Both the position numbers and the translations under genes were made by a program. Below the pieces are notes generated by a model, which saw only the letters and a list, made by a program, of their open reading frames with translations, was not told the origin of the DNA and searched no databases. From Desulfobacca sp. (lineage in GTDB: Bacteria > Desulfobacterota > Desulfobaccia > Desulfobaccales > Desulfobaccaceae), in the NCBI GenBank assembly GCA_028695935.1, contig JAQVHY010000012.1, positions 1 to 40,709 of the forward strand: a DNA stretch of 40,709 nt. The letters run 5' to 3'. How positions within the stretch are numbered: position 1 is the first letter of the stretch; every line of letters begins with the position of its first letter. Below are positions 22,933-31,812 of this stretch, in pieces.

Positions 22933-24672
22933 ATGGAACAAGAAAAAGATCTACGCTTTTACTGGCAAACCTTGCTGGCTCGCAAGCATTACTTTATCTG
23001 GCCGGCGGTGGCGGTGTTATTACTGTCCGTTATCGTGGCCTTAGCCCTGCCACCGACCTATGAATCGAAATCCACCATTCTGATCGAAGAACAGCAGATT
23101 CCCCAAAATTTCGTGCAGACCACCGTCACCGGACTCGCGGATGAGCGCATTCAGAGTCTGAGCCAACTAATTCTGTCTCGCACGCGCTTGCTCGAAGTCA
23201 TCAAGCAGTTCAATCTTTATCCCGATATGCGCGATAAGTACGCGGTAGAAGAAGTTATCGAGAAGATGCGGAACGACATCAAGGTTGATTTAATCACTGC
23301 TGAGGTAGGCACGGGGAGAAAAAATCAGGGCGTCACTATTGCCTTTACCGTGGCCTACCAAGGGAGAAATCCGGAAACGGTGCAACGGGTCGCGGGTACC
23401 CTGGCCTCACTCTATTTGGAGGAGAATCTGAAAATTCGCGAACAACAGGCCAAGACCACCACACAATTTTTAGAAGCCGAACTCAAAGAGATTAAGGAAC
23501 GCATCCGCACCATTGGAGATAGCATCTCAGAATTCAAGACCAAGCATGGTGAAATTTTGCCAGAGCTACAGCAGTTCAACCTATCCCAGGCGGAGAGTTT
23601 AGAACGGTCGATTGATCAACTTAATGCCCAAATCCGCGCGGTGGAGGATCGCAAGATATATCTGGATAGCCAGTTGTTGATGATCAATCCAGACTCCCCG
23701 TTGATCAGCGGTACCGGGGAAAGGATTTTGGACCCCCATTCCCGGCTCCGCACCCTCAAGGTCATCCTGGCCGAATTGCAGGCGCGCTACTCCGATGACC
23801 ATCCCGACATTTCCAGGGTCAAGCAGGAGATGGCCGAGTTAGAAAAAATGGTGGGCGCCAGTGAGGGTAGTCCCTCCATGAAGAGACAGAAATTAACCAA
23901 CCTCAAAGCCGAGCTGGCACAAAAACAGAGTCGCTATTCAGACCAACATCCCGAGATCATAAAACTTAAAAGGGAAATTGCGGAACTAGAGAGTATCCCG
24001 GAGGTAAATAGCCCGGCCCCGGCGGTGGCTCAGCCAGATAATCCAGCTTACATCAATTTGCTCACCAATATCCAGTCAGCTACCAATGACATTAACATGT
24101 TGCGAGGCCAGAAGGCCGAACTGGAGGCAAAACTCAAGAACTATCGCCAAAGGCTGGAGGATGCGCCCCAGGTCGAACAGGAGTACCTGGCCCTGGTCCG
24201 AGATTACCAGAACGCCCATGATAAACATCAAGAGATCATGAACAAAATTTTGGAGGCTCGCATCGCCGAAGGCATGGAGGCTTCGCAGAAGGCTGAGAAG
24301 TTTACCCTGATCGATCCGGCAAGCTATCCCGAGAAGCCGGTATCGCCTAACCGGCCACTGATCATGCTGGCCGGCCTGATCCTGAGTGGCGGCATGGGGT
24401 TTGGCCTGGTGGCCTTAACCGAACATTTGGACCACTCGGTTAAGAGTGCTGATGAAGTGGCTTGGCTGACCGGGGTGCCGGTTTTGGGTCGGATCACCCG
24501 TATGGTGACCGCGGAAGACCTGGCCCAAAAAATTCGGCGGCGGCGTCTGCTCTGGTATCTGGTGGGCTTGGCAATTCTGATGGGCTTCGTCAGCCTGCAT
24601 CTGTTCATTATGGATTTGGGGATACTCACCGCGCAAATTTGGCGGACCGTGGGTAAAATATACCTAATCTAA
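22933..24672 (+). CDS. Wzz-type chain length determinant, PEP-CTERM locus subfamily
   Basis: The 579-residue inner-membrane protein has a Wzz domain, with a first helix near 20-38 (IWPAVAVLLLSVIVALALPP) and a long periplasmic coiled coil (about 165-440, rich in Glu, Lys and Leu). The proline-rich PEKPVSPNRPLIMLAGL motif precedes the second helix near 470-495. A third hydrophobic stretch (about 540-562) lies near the C-terminus. Two related segments, ARYSDDHPDISRVKQEMAEL and SRYSDQHPEIIKLKREIAEL (about 285-355), look like an internal duplication. There is no kinase domain; that is the next gene. It sets polymer length together with the tyrosine autokinase. Confidence 0.93.
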   Translation: MEQEKDLRFYWQTLLARKHYFIWPAVAVLLLSVIVALALPPTYESKSTILIEEQQIPQNFVQTTVTGLADERIQSLSQLILSRTRLLEVIKQFNLYPDMRDKYAVEEVIEKMRNDIKVDLITAEVGTGRKNQGVTIAFTVAYQGRNPETVQRVAGTLASLYLEENLKIREQQAKTTTQFLEAELKEIKERIRTIGDSISEFKTKHGEILPELQQFNLSQAESLERSIDQLNAQIRAVEDRKIYLDSQLLMINPDSPLISGTGERILDPHSRLRTLKVILAELQARYSDDHPDISRVKQEMAELEKMVGASEGSPSMKRQKLTNLKAELAQKQSRYSDQHPEIIKLKREIAELESIPEVNSPAPAVAQPDNPAYINLLTNIQSATNDINMLRGQKAELEAKLKNYRQRLEDAPQVEQEYLALVRDYQNAHDKHQEIMNKILEARIAEGMEASQKAEKFTLIDPASYPEKPVSPNRPLIMLAGLILSGGMGFGLVALTEHLDHSVKSADEVAWLTGVPVLGRITRMVTAEDLAQKIRRRRLLWYLVGLAILMGFVSLHLFIMDLGILTAQIWRTVGKIYLI

Positions 24673-24690
24673 AATAGAGGAGCCGAATCC

Positions 24691-25599
24691 TTGGGCTTTA
24701 TCGACAAAGCACTGGAAAAAGCTAAGACCGTAAAACCGACAACCGAAGAGTCCCAGATTCATCCCCTGCCAAGGGTTACTCCGGTTGAGAGCCACTTCTT
24801 ATTTACTGGTATGGAAATGCCGGTAGAGGAGATTCAATACCACGTTACTCGCAGTGTGCCGGTGAAGGCGGATTGGTTACGACGCCAGAGAATTATTACT
24901 GAGGCCGAAGATGACTTCGTGAAAGAAGCCTTTAAGGTGTTGCGAACCCATATTGTGCAGCGCACCAGGCCGGCCAACCAAAACGTCTTAATGGTAACCG
25001 GCCCCCTTCCCGGCGAAGGCAAGACCCTAACGGCGATTAATTTAGCCATCAGCCTGGCCCAAGAAGTGGACAAGACCGTACTACTGGTGGATGCCGATTT
25101 GCGCCGTCCTATGGTCCATGAATATTTTGGGATTCCCCGTGGTCCGGGATTGGTGGATTATCTCAATGGCAACCTGCCTATCCACGAGCTCCTGGTGCAT
25201 CCGGAAGGTATTCCCAAGTTTGTGATCCTCCCGGGAGGGCGCCCAATTGGCGAAGCCGCGGAACTTATCGGTTCCCCGATGATGGCGGAGCTGGTGAAAG
25301 AATTAAAACATTTTTATCCAGATCGGTATGTGTTGTTCGATGTCCCGCCTTTGTTATCCTACGCTGATTCGTTAGCCTTCGCGCCGCTGGTGGACGGCAT
25401 TATTTTGGTGGTCGAAATGGGGAAAACTACCCGGGAAGATCTCCAGAGCTGTATGAAACTGCTGAAAGAATTTCCTCTTCTGGGCTCGGTGTTAAATAAA
25501 GTAGATAAGGAGGACACTTCTTGTTATTACTGTCAGCGGCCCAGTAGTAATGAAAAACCCGCAGCGAAAAAACACTTCCTGGATTGGCTAAGGCTCTGA
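24691..25599 (+). CDS. Tyrosine autokinase (BY-kinase), PEP-CTERM locus type
   Basis: The 302-residue cytoplasmic kinase has GPLPGEGKT (Walker A, 104-112), VLLVDADLRRP (Walker A', 130-140) and YVLFDVPPLL (Walker B), the three motifs of bacterial tyrosine kinases. It opens with GFIDKALEKA, as PEP-CTERM-locus autokinases do. The start is TTG at 24691 with GAGGAG upstream. The C-terminus lacks a clear tyrosine cluster: only CYYC is seen near residue 275, so its autophosphorylation sites are few or elsewhere. It controls the chain-length protein coded just before it. It overlaps the next gene by one base (TGATG). Confidence 0.92.
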   Translation: MGFIDKALEKAKTVKPTTEESQIHPLPRVTPVESHFLFTGMEMPVEEIQYHVTRSVPVKADWLRRQRIITEAEDDFVKEAFKVLRTHIVQRTRPANQNVLMVTGPLPGEGKTLTAINLAISLAQEVDKTVLLVDADLRRPMVHEYFGIPRGPGLVDYLNGNLPIHELLVHPEGIPKFVILPGGRPIGEAAELIGSPMMAELVKELKHFYPDRYVLFDVPPLLSYADSLAFAPLVDGIILVVEMGKTTREDLQSCMKLLKEFPLLGSVLNKVDKEDTSCYYCQRPSSNEKPAAKKHFLDWLRL

Positions 25600-26774
25600 T
25601 GTATCAAGAATTTTATGGTTTAACGGAACGGCCTTTCACCCTTGTTCCGGATCCTGATTTTCTCTACCTAAGCCCGCAGCATAAACTGGCCCGAGCCTAT
25701 TTGGAGTATGGCCTACATCAGCGCATGGGGGTGGTGGTGCTTACCGGGGAGGTGGGCACCGGCAAAACCACCTTAATAAAGGCGCTGCTCAAGACTCGGG
25801 AGAGAAACCAGCGCCTGGGGGTGCTGTATCAGACTTCCCTAAAGGCGGAAGATTTGCTGGAACTGCTCCTGGCCGAATTCCAGGTGCGGGGCCATTTCAA
25901 TAGCCGGGCGGCGCGGCTCACGGCCTTTAATCATTTCCTGAAGACAGCTCATCAGCGGGGTGAGCACGTCGTGTTAGTCGTGGATGAGGCCCAGAATCTA
26001 GGGGTGGAAGCCCTGGAGGAATTGCGGTTGCTGTCTAATCTGCAGGCCGGGAAAGAGTTCCTCTTGCAAGTGATTCTGGTCGGCCAACCGAGTTTACGTG
26101 AGCGGCTGCGACATCCAGCTCTACGCCAGTTGGCGCAGCGCGTGGCCGTCCATTATCATCTCCGGCCTTTGGACTTTAAGGAAACCAAGGAATACATCAA
26201 TTTTCGGTTGGCCAGGGCTGGCGGCAGTAACATCTTTTCGGAATCCGGCCTGGATAAACTTTATGAATATAGCCAAGGGGTGCCCCGGCGGTTAAATATC
26301 TGGTGTGACCTGGCCCTGGTGGCTGGCTTTGCCGAGGGCCGGCCAGAGATCGACGGAGAGTTTATTGACCTGGTATATGCGGCCCAAGGAGGCAGCCTAG
26401 AGTCTCAAGAAGTCCCGGAAGCACCCACTATCGAGGAGCCCCAACCTGATCTTCTGAAAGCCTGCCAAGCGGAAACTCAGGTGGCGAATAATGGCTTGGG
26501 CCAGGCAGTAGCTGAGCTGTCAGGCCGGTTGACCCGTTTAGAAGGCCTGGTGCTGGAAATGTCAGCCCATTTATTGCCCGTGTTGACCCAAGTATTGGAC
26601 CATAAGCTACAGCCTGAGGCTCCGGTAATGCCTGAGAAAGAGGCTGACGAGCATATCTTGCGGCAGGAGGGGGAGGAAACGGTAAGTGCCACCTTGCCCG
26701 GCTGTCGTCAAGGGCTGCGGGCTTCACTAAGGCACTGGTGGTCAAAAACCCGGAGGCCGGAGCGGCACTGTTAG
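25599..26774 (+). CDS. ExeA/GspA-like AAA ATPase, PEP-CTERM locus type
   Basis: From ATG 25599 the 391-residue protein begins MYQEFYGLTERPFTLVPDP, the standard opening of this secretion ATPase family. TGEVGTGKTT (Walker A, about 49-58) and VVLVVDEAQNLG (Walker B, Asp129-Glu130) follow, with sensor arginines in RQLAQRVAVHYHLRPL. After about residue 270 the sequence becomes acidic and low in complexity and then a likely coiled coil (LGQAVAELSGRLTRLEGLVL). There is no transmembrane helix or peptidoglycan-binding domain as in full ExeA. The family is a regular part of exosortase loci; its exact task is not known. Confidence 0.9.
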   Translation: MYQEFYGLTERPFTLVPDPDFLYLSPQHKLARAYLEYGLHQRMGVVVLTGEVGTGKTTLIKALLKTRERNQRLGVLYQTSLKAEDLLELLLAEFQVRGHFNSRAARLTAFNHFLKTAHQRGEHVVLVVDEAQNLGVEALEELRLLSNLQAGKEFLLQVILVGQPSLRERLRHPALRQLAQRVAVHYHLRPLDFKETKEYINFRLARAGGSNIFSESGLDKLYEYSQGVPRRLNIWCDLALVAGFAEGRPEIDGEFIDLVYAAQGGSLESQEVPEAPTIEEPQPDLLKACQAETQVANNGLGQAVAELSGRLTRLEGLVLEMSAHLLPVLTQVLDHKLQPEAPVMPEKEADEHILRQEGEETVSATLPGCRQGLRASLRHWWSKTRRPERHC

Positions 26775-26848
26775 CATCCAAATGCCCCGGCTGAGAGTAG
26801 CGCATAGGTAAAAAAGCCAAACCAGGTGGAATCAGGTGGCCTAACGCG

Positions 26849-27496
26849 GTGCGAGCCGAAACCCATAAATTTAAACTCGCCCTGGATCAGATTCTGGGGT
26901 GGCTGGCCTTGCTAGCTCTCAGTCCCCTGTTTTGGCTGCTGGCTGCCCTAATCCGCTTAGATACGCCCGGGCCCATATTTTTCCGCCAGGTGCGCATTGG
27001 CCAGGGGGGGCGTCCCTTTGTAGCCTATAAATTTCGTTCCATGGTTGATAAGGCTGTCACCATGGGTTTGGGATTGAATGTCGCAGTCGATGATGCTCGT
27101 ATCACCCGGGTAGGGAAATTCCTGCGTTACACTAGTCTGGACGAATTGCCCCAACTTTTTAATGTCCTGCAAGGTGACATGAGTTTAGTGGGGCCCCGGC
27201 CGACGTTGCCTTACCAGGTAGCAGCCTACAACGACTTTCAGCGCCGCCGTCTGCTAGTCAAACCGGGGATCACCGGTTGGGCCCAAATTAACGGCCGCAA
27301 CGCCATCCCCTGGGAGGAGCGCATCAGGCTAGATGTCTGGTACGTGGAAAATTGGTCATTAAAATTAGATGCGCTAATTTTGTTGAGAACCATCCGAACC
27401 TGGGCTAAACAGGAAGGCCTATACGGCCCTTCAGGCATAAATTATGACTTCAGGCCGCTGGATGCAGAACTAGCCGAGGGGGTGTCTAATATTTAA
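26849..27496 (+). CDS. Priming sugar-phosphate transferase (WcaJ/PglC-like, short form)
   Basis: The 215-residue protein is a bacterial sugar transferase of the short single-helix form. A membrane helix (about 15-35, GWLALLALSPLFWLLAALI) is followed by DTPGPIFFRQVRIGQGG, the KFRSM motif, YTSLDELPQLFNVLQGDMSLVGPRP (about 97-121) and ITGWAQINGRN. It would transfer a sugar-1-phosphate to undecaprenyl phosphate at the inner membrane, starting each repeat unit. GTG at 26849 is the start, with AGGTGG 9 bases upstream. The large N-terminal region of WcaJ/WbaP is absent, as in PglC. The sugar cannot be told; an amino sugar fits the cassette downstream. Confidence 0.93.
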   Translation: MRAETHKFKLALDQILGWLALLALSPLFWLLAALIRLDTPGPIFFRQVRIGQGGRPFVAYKFRSMVDKAVTMGLGLNVAVDDARITRVGKFLRYTSLDELPQLFNVLQGDMSLVGPRPTLPYQVAAYNDFQRRRLLVKPGITGWAQINGRNAIPWEERIRLDVWYVENWSLKLDALILLRTIRTWAKQEGLYGPSGINYDFRPLDAELAEGVSNI

Positions 27497-27678
27497 GGAT
27501 AGTAAATACCTTAACCTTACGGCAACTGCTTAGTCGCCTGGCTAGCTAAGCTGTCAATCACGTTATGCCCCAACCAATATAAGCTCTCTCTTCTGACGTA
27601 ACCTGGCCCAGAGTCCCGCACGTTGTCTTGTTCCCCAAAAAACTAAATACAACACTATTTGTTGAGTAAAGGATAAAA

Positions 27679-28860
27679 ATGGAATTTTCTACAAAAGCTC
27701 ATCACCCTGAAAAAGCCAGGACCGCACCCTCACCCTCTGCAATTCCCATCGTCCATCCCACCTTGCATGACTTCGAGGAGGTCGTCGCCGAATTTCGCCA
27801 GGCCTGGGACCAGGGCCAGGTCACCACCGGGGTGTTTACCCGCCGCTTTGAAGTCGCGGTGGAGGAAAAACTCCAGGTGCCTCATGCCATCATGGTCCAA
27901 TCCTGTACCGCCGGACTGATGCTGGCGTTACGGGCCCTGGACTTGACTGGCGAAGTGATCCTGCCCGCCTTTAGTTGGACCGCTACAGCCCATGCCGTGG
28001 TCTGGAACGGCCTTACCCCGGTGTTTGCCGATATCCTCCCCGGAACCTTAACCCTAAATCCTGAGGCGGTGGCCAAAGCTATCACGCCCCAAACCGCAGC
28101 TATCATGCCGGTAAATGTCTTCGGTTGTCCGCCAGAATACCAAGCGTTTGCCCGGCTGGCCAACGAGCATAAGTTGCCTTTAGTATATGATACGGCCCAA
28201 GGCCTGGGTTCCCAGGTTCAGACCCCCGACGGCAGTTGGGTCTATGCCGGGGGATTTGGCCAGGCCGAGGTTTTTTCGATGAGTCCTACCAAGGTGGTGA
28301 GCGCCATGGAAGGGGGTCTGATTACTACTACTGATGCGGAACTGGCCCAAAAACTCCGCCAAATGCGGGACTATGGTAAAACCGCGGACGCCTCCGACAT
28401 CGCCTGGCTGGGGTTATCGGCGCGGGTCCCCGAAATCAATGCCATTACCGCCCGCCATAATTTTGCCCATCTGGAGGACTTGATTTCCCGCCGCCAGGCC
28501 CTGGTGGCATTATACCAGGAATCGCTTCAGGGTCTGGCCGGAACTAGCTGGCAGCATGTTCCGACGGCCTATCGGTCCTCTTGGAATTATCTCACCATGT
28601 TTATCGACGAACAACAGGCCCGAGCCCCCCGGGATGCCGTTTATGAGCATCTCCAAAGCCGCAATATCCAGACTAAAAAATATTTTTATCCGGCCTTACA
28701 TCTCCAAAAAGTTTATCGCCAACTGGGTGAACCGTATCGGGGGACCCTGCCGGTCACTGAGGCCGCCGCCGTTGCCGGATTGGCCCTGCCCCTGTACAGC
28801 CACATGACCGAAGATACGGTCCAGCGGGTGGTTCATGCCGTGAGGGAAATTTTAACATGA
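27679..28860 (+). CDS. DegT/DnrJ/EryC1 family sugar aminotransferase
   Basis: The 393-residue PLP enzyme has the family core: SCTAGLMLALRAL near 75-87, LPAFSWTATAHAV near 95-107, VYDTAQG with Asp171 for the pyridine nitrogen, and SMSPTKVVSAMEGG with Lys205 as the Schiff-base lysine. The family aminates keto-sugar nucleotides (3- or 4-keto) to amino sugars for polysaccharides. No dehydratase or epimerase making the keto-sugar is in the window. AAAGGAT precedes the ATG. The stop overlaps the next start (ATGA), coupling it to the methyltransferase. Confidence 0.92.
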   Translation: MEFSTKAHHPEKARTAPSPSAIPIVHPTLHDFEEVVAEFRQAWDQGQVTTGVFTRRFEVAVEEKLQVPHAIMVQSCTAGLMLALRALDLTGEVILPAFSWTATAHAVVWNGLTPVFADILPGTLTLNPEAVAKAITPQTAAIMPVNVFGCPPEYQAFARLANEHKLPLVYDTAQGLGSQVQTPDGSWVYAGGFGQAEVFSMSPTKVVSAMEGGLITTTDAELAQKLRQMRDYGKTADASDIAWLGLSARVPEINAITARHNFAHLEDLISRRQALVALYQESLQGLAGTSWQHVPTAYRSSWNYLTMFIDEQQARAPRDAVYEHLQSRNIQTKKYFYPALHLQKVYRQLGEPYRGTLPVTEAAAVAGLALPLYSHMTEDTVQRVVHAVREILT

Positions 28861-29657
28861 AAAATTCTGATGTTACAATGAGCACTGGTAAACCGGATAT
28901 CAAAGCAAAGGATAAATTAGCTTACAAAAAAATCGTAAGTTGGATTATAGGAAAAACTTATACTTCACACAATAAGTCTCGCCCTATTTTGAAAGCAATA
29001 TCTTCATGTTTGAAAGGCCTTAAAAATAATGATATTGGCTTAAATATTGGCGCAGGTGGTACAAATTATGGTCACGCTATTATTAACTTAGATCTTCGCG
29101 CAGGCAAAAATATTGATGTGTGTGGAGATGCACAAACTTTACCATTTAAAAACGGGACCTTTGCCCTTATTATTTCACAAGAAACTTTAGAACACATTCG
29201 CTATCACTATAAAGCAATAACAGAAATGTGGCGAGTGCTAATAGAAGGTGGTACTTTATATTGCCAAATTCCATTTATAATAGGTTTTCACTCTAGACCA
29301 AACGATTTCTGGAGATTTACCAAAGAAGGAATACATGAACTTTTTTGTAACTGTGGTTTTAAATGTACAGAAATAGGGATTGCAGTAGGACCGGCGATGG
29401 GCTTTTATAGAATAACTGTCGAGTTTATTGCAATATTGTGTTCTCGAATGTTCTCTTTTTTATATCTTCCCGTTAAGGGCTTAACCGCTTTAATTCTATA
29501 CCCCATTACCTTTTTAGATTTCTTTCTAATTAAGGCGGAACAAGCAGAAAGGATTGCAGGAGGATTTTATATCATCGCTACCAAAACAGAGGGGAGCCAG
29601 AATCTCGCCGGAATAGCCCAAGCATTAGATTCAGAGAAGCCGCTGTTGGCAAAATGA
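28857..29657 (+). CDS. SAM-dependent methyltransferase, class I
   Basis: The 266-residue protein has a Rossmann methyltransferase core: IGLNIGAGGTNYG (motif I) near 60-72, NLDLRAGKNIDVCGDAQTLPF, then ISQETLEHIRYHYKAITEMW and GGTLYCQIPF. Its substrate is probably a sugar or other small group on the polymer, but that is inferred from position. Near the C-terminus (about 195-225) is a hydrophobic stretch, so it may touch the membrane. The gene is distinctly AT-rich (about 38% GC in one sampled stretch, against about 55% in the aminotransferase gene before it) and uses many AT-ending codons, which points to transfer. Starts and stops overlap neighbours on both sides (ATGA). Confidence 0.83.
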   Translation: MKNSDVTMSTGKPDIKAKDKLAYKKIVSWIIGKTYTSHNKSRPILKAISSCLKGLKNNDIGLNIGAGGTNYGHAIINLDLRAGKNIDVCGDAQTLPFKNGTFALIISQETLEHIRYHYKAITEMWRVLIEGGTLYCQIPFIIGFHSRPNDFWRFTKEGIHELFCNCGFKCTEIGIAVGPAMGFYRITVEFIAILCSRMFSFLYLPVKGLTALILYPITFLDFFLIKAEQAERIAGGFYIIATKTEGSQNLAGIAQALDSEKPLLAK

Positions 29658-30811
29658 GGGAATATTCCATGGCTGAGAAAGGAAAAACTCCATGTATAGT
29701 CGGTCTCCAAGGCAAACAGACGAAGGCCAGCCCCAGTTATGAAGTCCTTTCTTATGATAATCTGGCAGAACGGGAAAAATGGCGGTCCCTGTGCCAGCGC
29801 TTCAAAGACATCGACATCTTTTATTATCCCGAGTACGCTTACCTATTCCAATTGAAAGGCGATGGTCAGGCGAAGTGTTTTGTATATTACGAATCAGACG
29901 AGGATGTGGTCATCTATCCTTTTCTGCAACGGCCCATTAATGAATTATCAATTTTTCATGACTTGCCAGATTATTTGATTGATATTGTCACGCCATATGG
30001 CTATGGCGGCTATTTGCAAAGCAGTTCTCGCGTCGATATGGAAAAATTTTATGCGGTCTTCAAACAATATTGTCGCGAAAATAATATAGTGTCAGAATTT
30101 ATCCGCTTTCATCCTCTATTAGAAAATCATGCTTATTGTCCTTTTGGGGTTAATATTCAACAATGGAATAACACCGTGGTAATAGATCTTACTGCGAATG
30201 AAGATATTTTATGGCAAGCCATGACTCCCACGTGTCGTAATAAAATCCGGAAAGCCCGTAAGCATGGAATAAACGTAGCTCTGGACACAAATTGTGAACG
30301 GCTAACCGAGTTTTATAACCTATATACAACTACTATGGACCGGGTTAAAGCTCAGAGTTATTATTATTTTTCCAAATCTTGGTACAGCAATATTGTTAAG
30401 TTGCTCAGTGGCAAACTCGCTCTGTTTCATGCTTTCCAGCAAGCACAAATCCTAGCTTCGGGACTGTTTTTGTTTTCTAATAATTATATTCATTACTTTC
30501 TATCCGGTTCGCTCTACGAAATGCGATATTTGGCAGCTAATAATCTCCTGCTCTATAATGTGGCGCTTTGGGCCAAGGCCAAAGGCTTAAAGTATTTTTA
30601 CCTGGGGGGCGGATATCAACCAAATGATAGTTTGTTCAGGTTTAAGAACTCATTTGCACCCTTAATAAAACCTTTTTACATCGGCACAGTGATCCATGAT
30701 CAAGAATACTATGATTATCTTGCCCAGAGAGCACCTTGTTTAGAATACGCTGCTAATGATATTTATTTTTTTCCGAAGTATCGTAAGACGAGCAAAACTG
30801 TTTTAAGTTAG
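29654..30811 (+). CDS. GNAT/FemAB-like acyl or aminoacyl transferase
   Basis: The 385-residue protein matches the GNAT fold family that includes BioF2-like and FemAB-type enzymes. DIDIFYYPEYAYLFQL near 50-65, TPTCRNKIRKARKHGINV near 192-209 (the typical basic strand-turn of FemAB-like enzymes) and GLKYFYLGGGYQPNDSLFRFKNSF near 312-335 are the clearest marks. FemAB proteins add amino acids from aminoacyl-tRNA to cell-wall amines, and relatives use acyl-CoA. XrtA-type loci regularly carry a FemAB-like gene, so a role in decorating the polymer or its protein is plausible. The donor cannot be read from sequence. It overlaps the methyltransferase by 4 bases. Confidence 0.78.
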   Translation: MREYSMAEKGKTPCIVGLQGKQTKASPSYEVLSYDNLAEREKWRSLCQRFKDIDIFYYPEYAYLFQLKGDGQAKCFVYYESDEDVVIYPFLQRPINELSIFHDLPDYLIDIVTPYGYGGYLQSSSRVDMEKFYAVFKQYCRENNIVSEFIRFHPLLENHAYCPFGVNIQQWNNTVVIDLTANEDILWQAMTPTCRNKIRKARKHGINVALDTNCERLTEFYNLYTTTMDRVKAQSYYYFSKSWYSNIVKLLSGKLALFHAFQQAQILASGLFLFSNNYIHYFLSGSLYEMRYLAANNLLLYNVALWAKAKGLKYFYLGGGYQPNDSLFRFKNSFAPLIKPFYIGTVIHDQEYYDYLAQRAPCLEYAANDIYFFPKYRKTSKTVLS

Positions 30812-30817
30812 GCAAAT

Positions 30818-31810
30818 ATGAAAAAAAACGACAAGTTAAATATTCTTTTTACTAACGTAGGTCGCAGAGTATCTGTTATTCACGCCTTTAAAGAGGCTAT
30901 GACCAGATTAGGAGTCTCTGGGCAAATCTTAGGGGTTGATGCAAATCCATTGTCACCAGCCTATTATGTTACTGATCAATCCTTTCCGATATGTCATATA
31001 TCCAATGAGGAATATATCCCGGCTCTGTTGGATATCTGCCGTCGGGAAGAAGTGCAAATATTAATCTCTCTAATAGATACTGATTTACTGAAATTAGCGG
31101 AAAATCGTAAGCTGTTTTCTAACCATGGTATTTTTGTGGTAATTTCTTCTCCCGAGGTGATACGTTTAGCTAGAAATAAGGTTTTGACCGCTAATTTTTT
31201 TAAAGAAAACGAGATACCGACCCCCCGTATTTTATCATATGCAGAGGCCTGGCAAGAAAATTGCTTTCCTCTTTTTATTAAACCTCTGGATGGCAGTGCG
31301 AGCAATTTTGTTTTTCGAATTGAGAGTCATCGGTGTTTAGAATTCTTATACCAATATGTCCCCAATCCATTGGTCCAGGAATATATTCCCGGACAAGAAG
31401 TTACGCTAGATCTTTTTATCGACCTGAAAGGTAAAGTCAGGGCAGTGGTCCCCCGAAAACGCCTGGAGGTTCGGGCTGGAGAGGTAAGCAAATCGCAGAT
31501 CGTTCTTGATGCAAAAATCCTGGCTGATGGCCAAAGGGTAGCAGCAGCCTTAGCCAAGCGAGGTGGAATCGGGGTTATCAATGTCCAGGCCATTTATACC
31601 ACCGAAGGGGAGGGAAAGTTTATCGAAATTAATCCCCGTTTTGGTGGTGGCTCTCCCTTAAGTATAAAAGCCGGGTACCCCTTTCCCCAGTGGATAATCG
31701 AAATGGTGTTAGGTAAAGACCTGGCAAGTATACCAGGGAACTTGGGAGATGGTCTCACCATGCTGCGTTATGATGAAGCTATTTTTATACAACATGACGA
31801 GAAAGCCTAA
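30818..31810 (+). CDS. ATP-grasp ligase (carbamoyl-phosphate synthase-like)
   Basis: The 330-residue protein has a pre-ATP-grasp Rossmann domain (LNILFTNVGRRVSVIHAF, VDANPLSPAYYV, ISLIDTDLLKLAENR) followed by an ATP-grasp core from about 120: RNKVLTANFFKENEIPTP, FPLFIKPLDGSASN, QEYIPGQEVTLDLFID, ending FIEINPRFGGGSPLSIKAG with the metal-binding Glu and Asn. Such enzymes join a carboxylate to an amine with ATP. Placed next to the aminotransferase and FemAB-like genes, it could make an amide on an amino sugar or build an amino acid conjugate; this is inference. It is separated from its neighbours by only a few bases. Confidence 0.85.
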   Translation: MKKNDKLNILFTNVGRRVSVIHAFKEAMTRLGVSGQILGVDANPLSPAYYVTDQSFPICHISNEEYIPALLDICRREEVQILISLIDTDLLKLAENRKLFSNHGIFVVISSPEVIRLARNKVLTANFFKENEIPTPRILSYAEAWQENCFPLFIKPLDGSASNFVFRIESHRCLEFLYQYVPNPLVQEYIPGQEVTLDLFIDLKGKVRAVVPRKRLEVRAGEVSKSQIVLDAKILADGQRVAAALAKRGGIGVINVQAIYTTEGEGKFIEINPRFGGGSPLSIKAGYPFPQWIIEMVLGKDLASIPGNLGDGLTMLRYDEAIFIQHDEKA

Positions 31811-31812
31811 TA

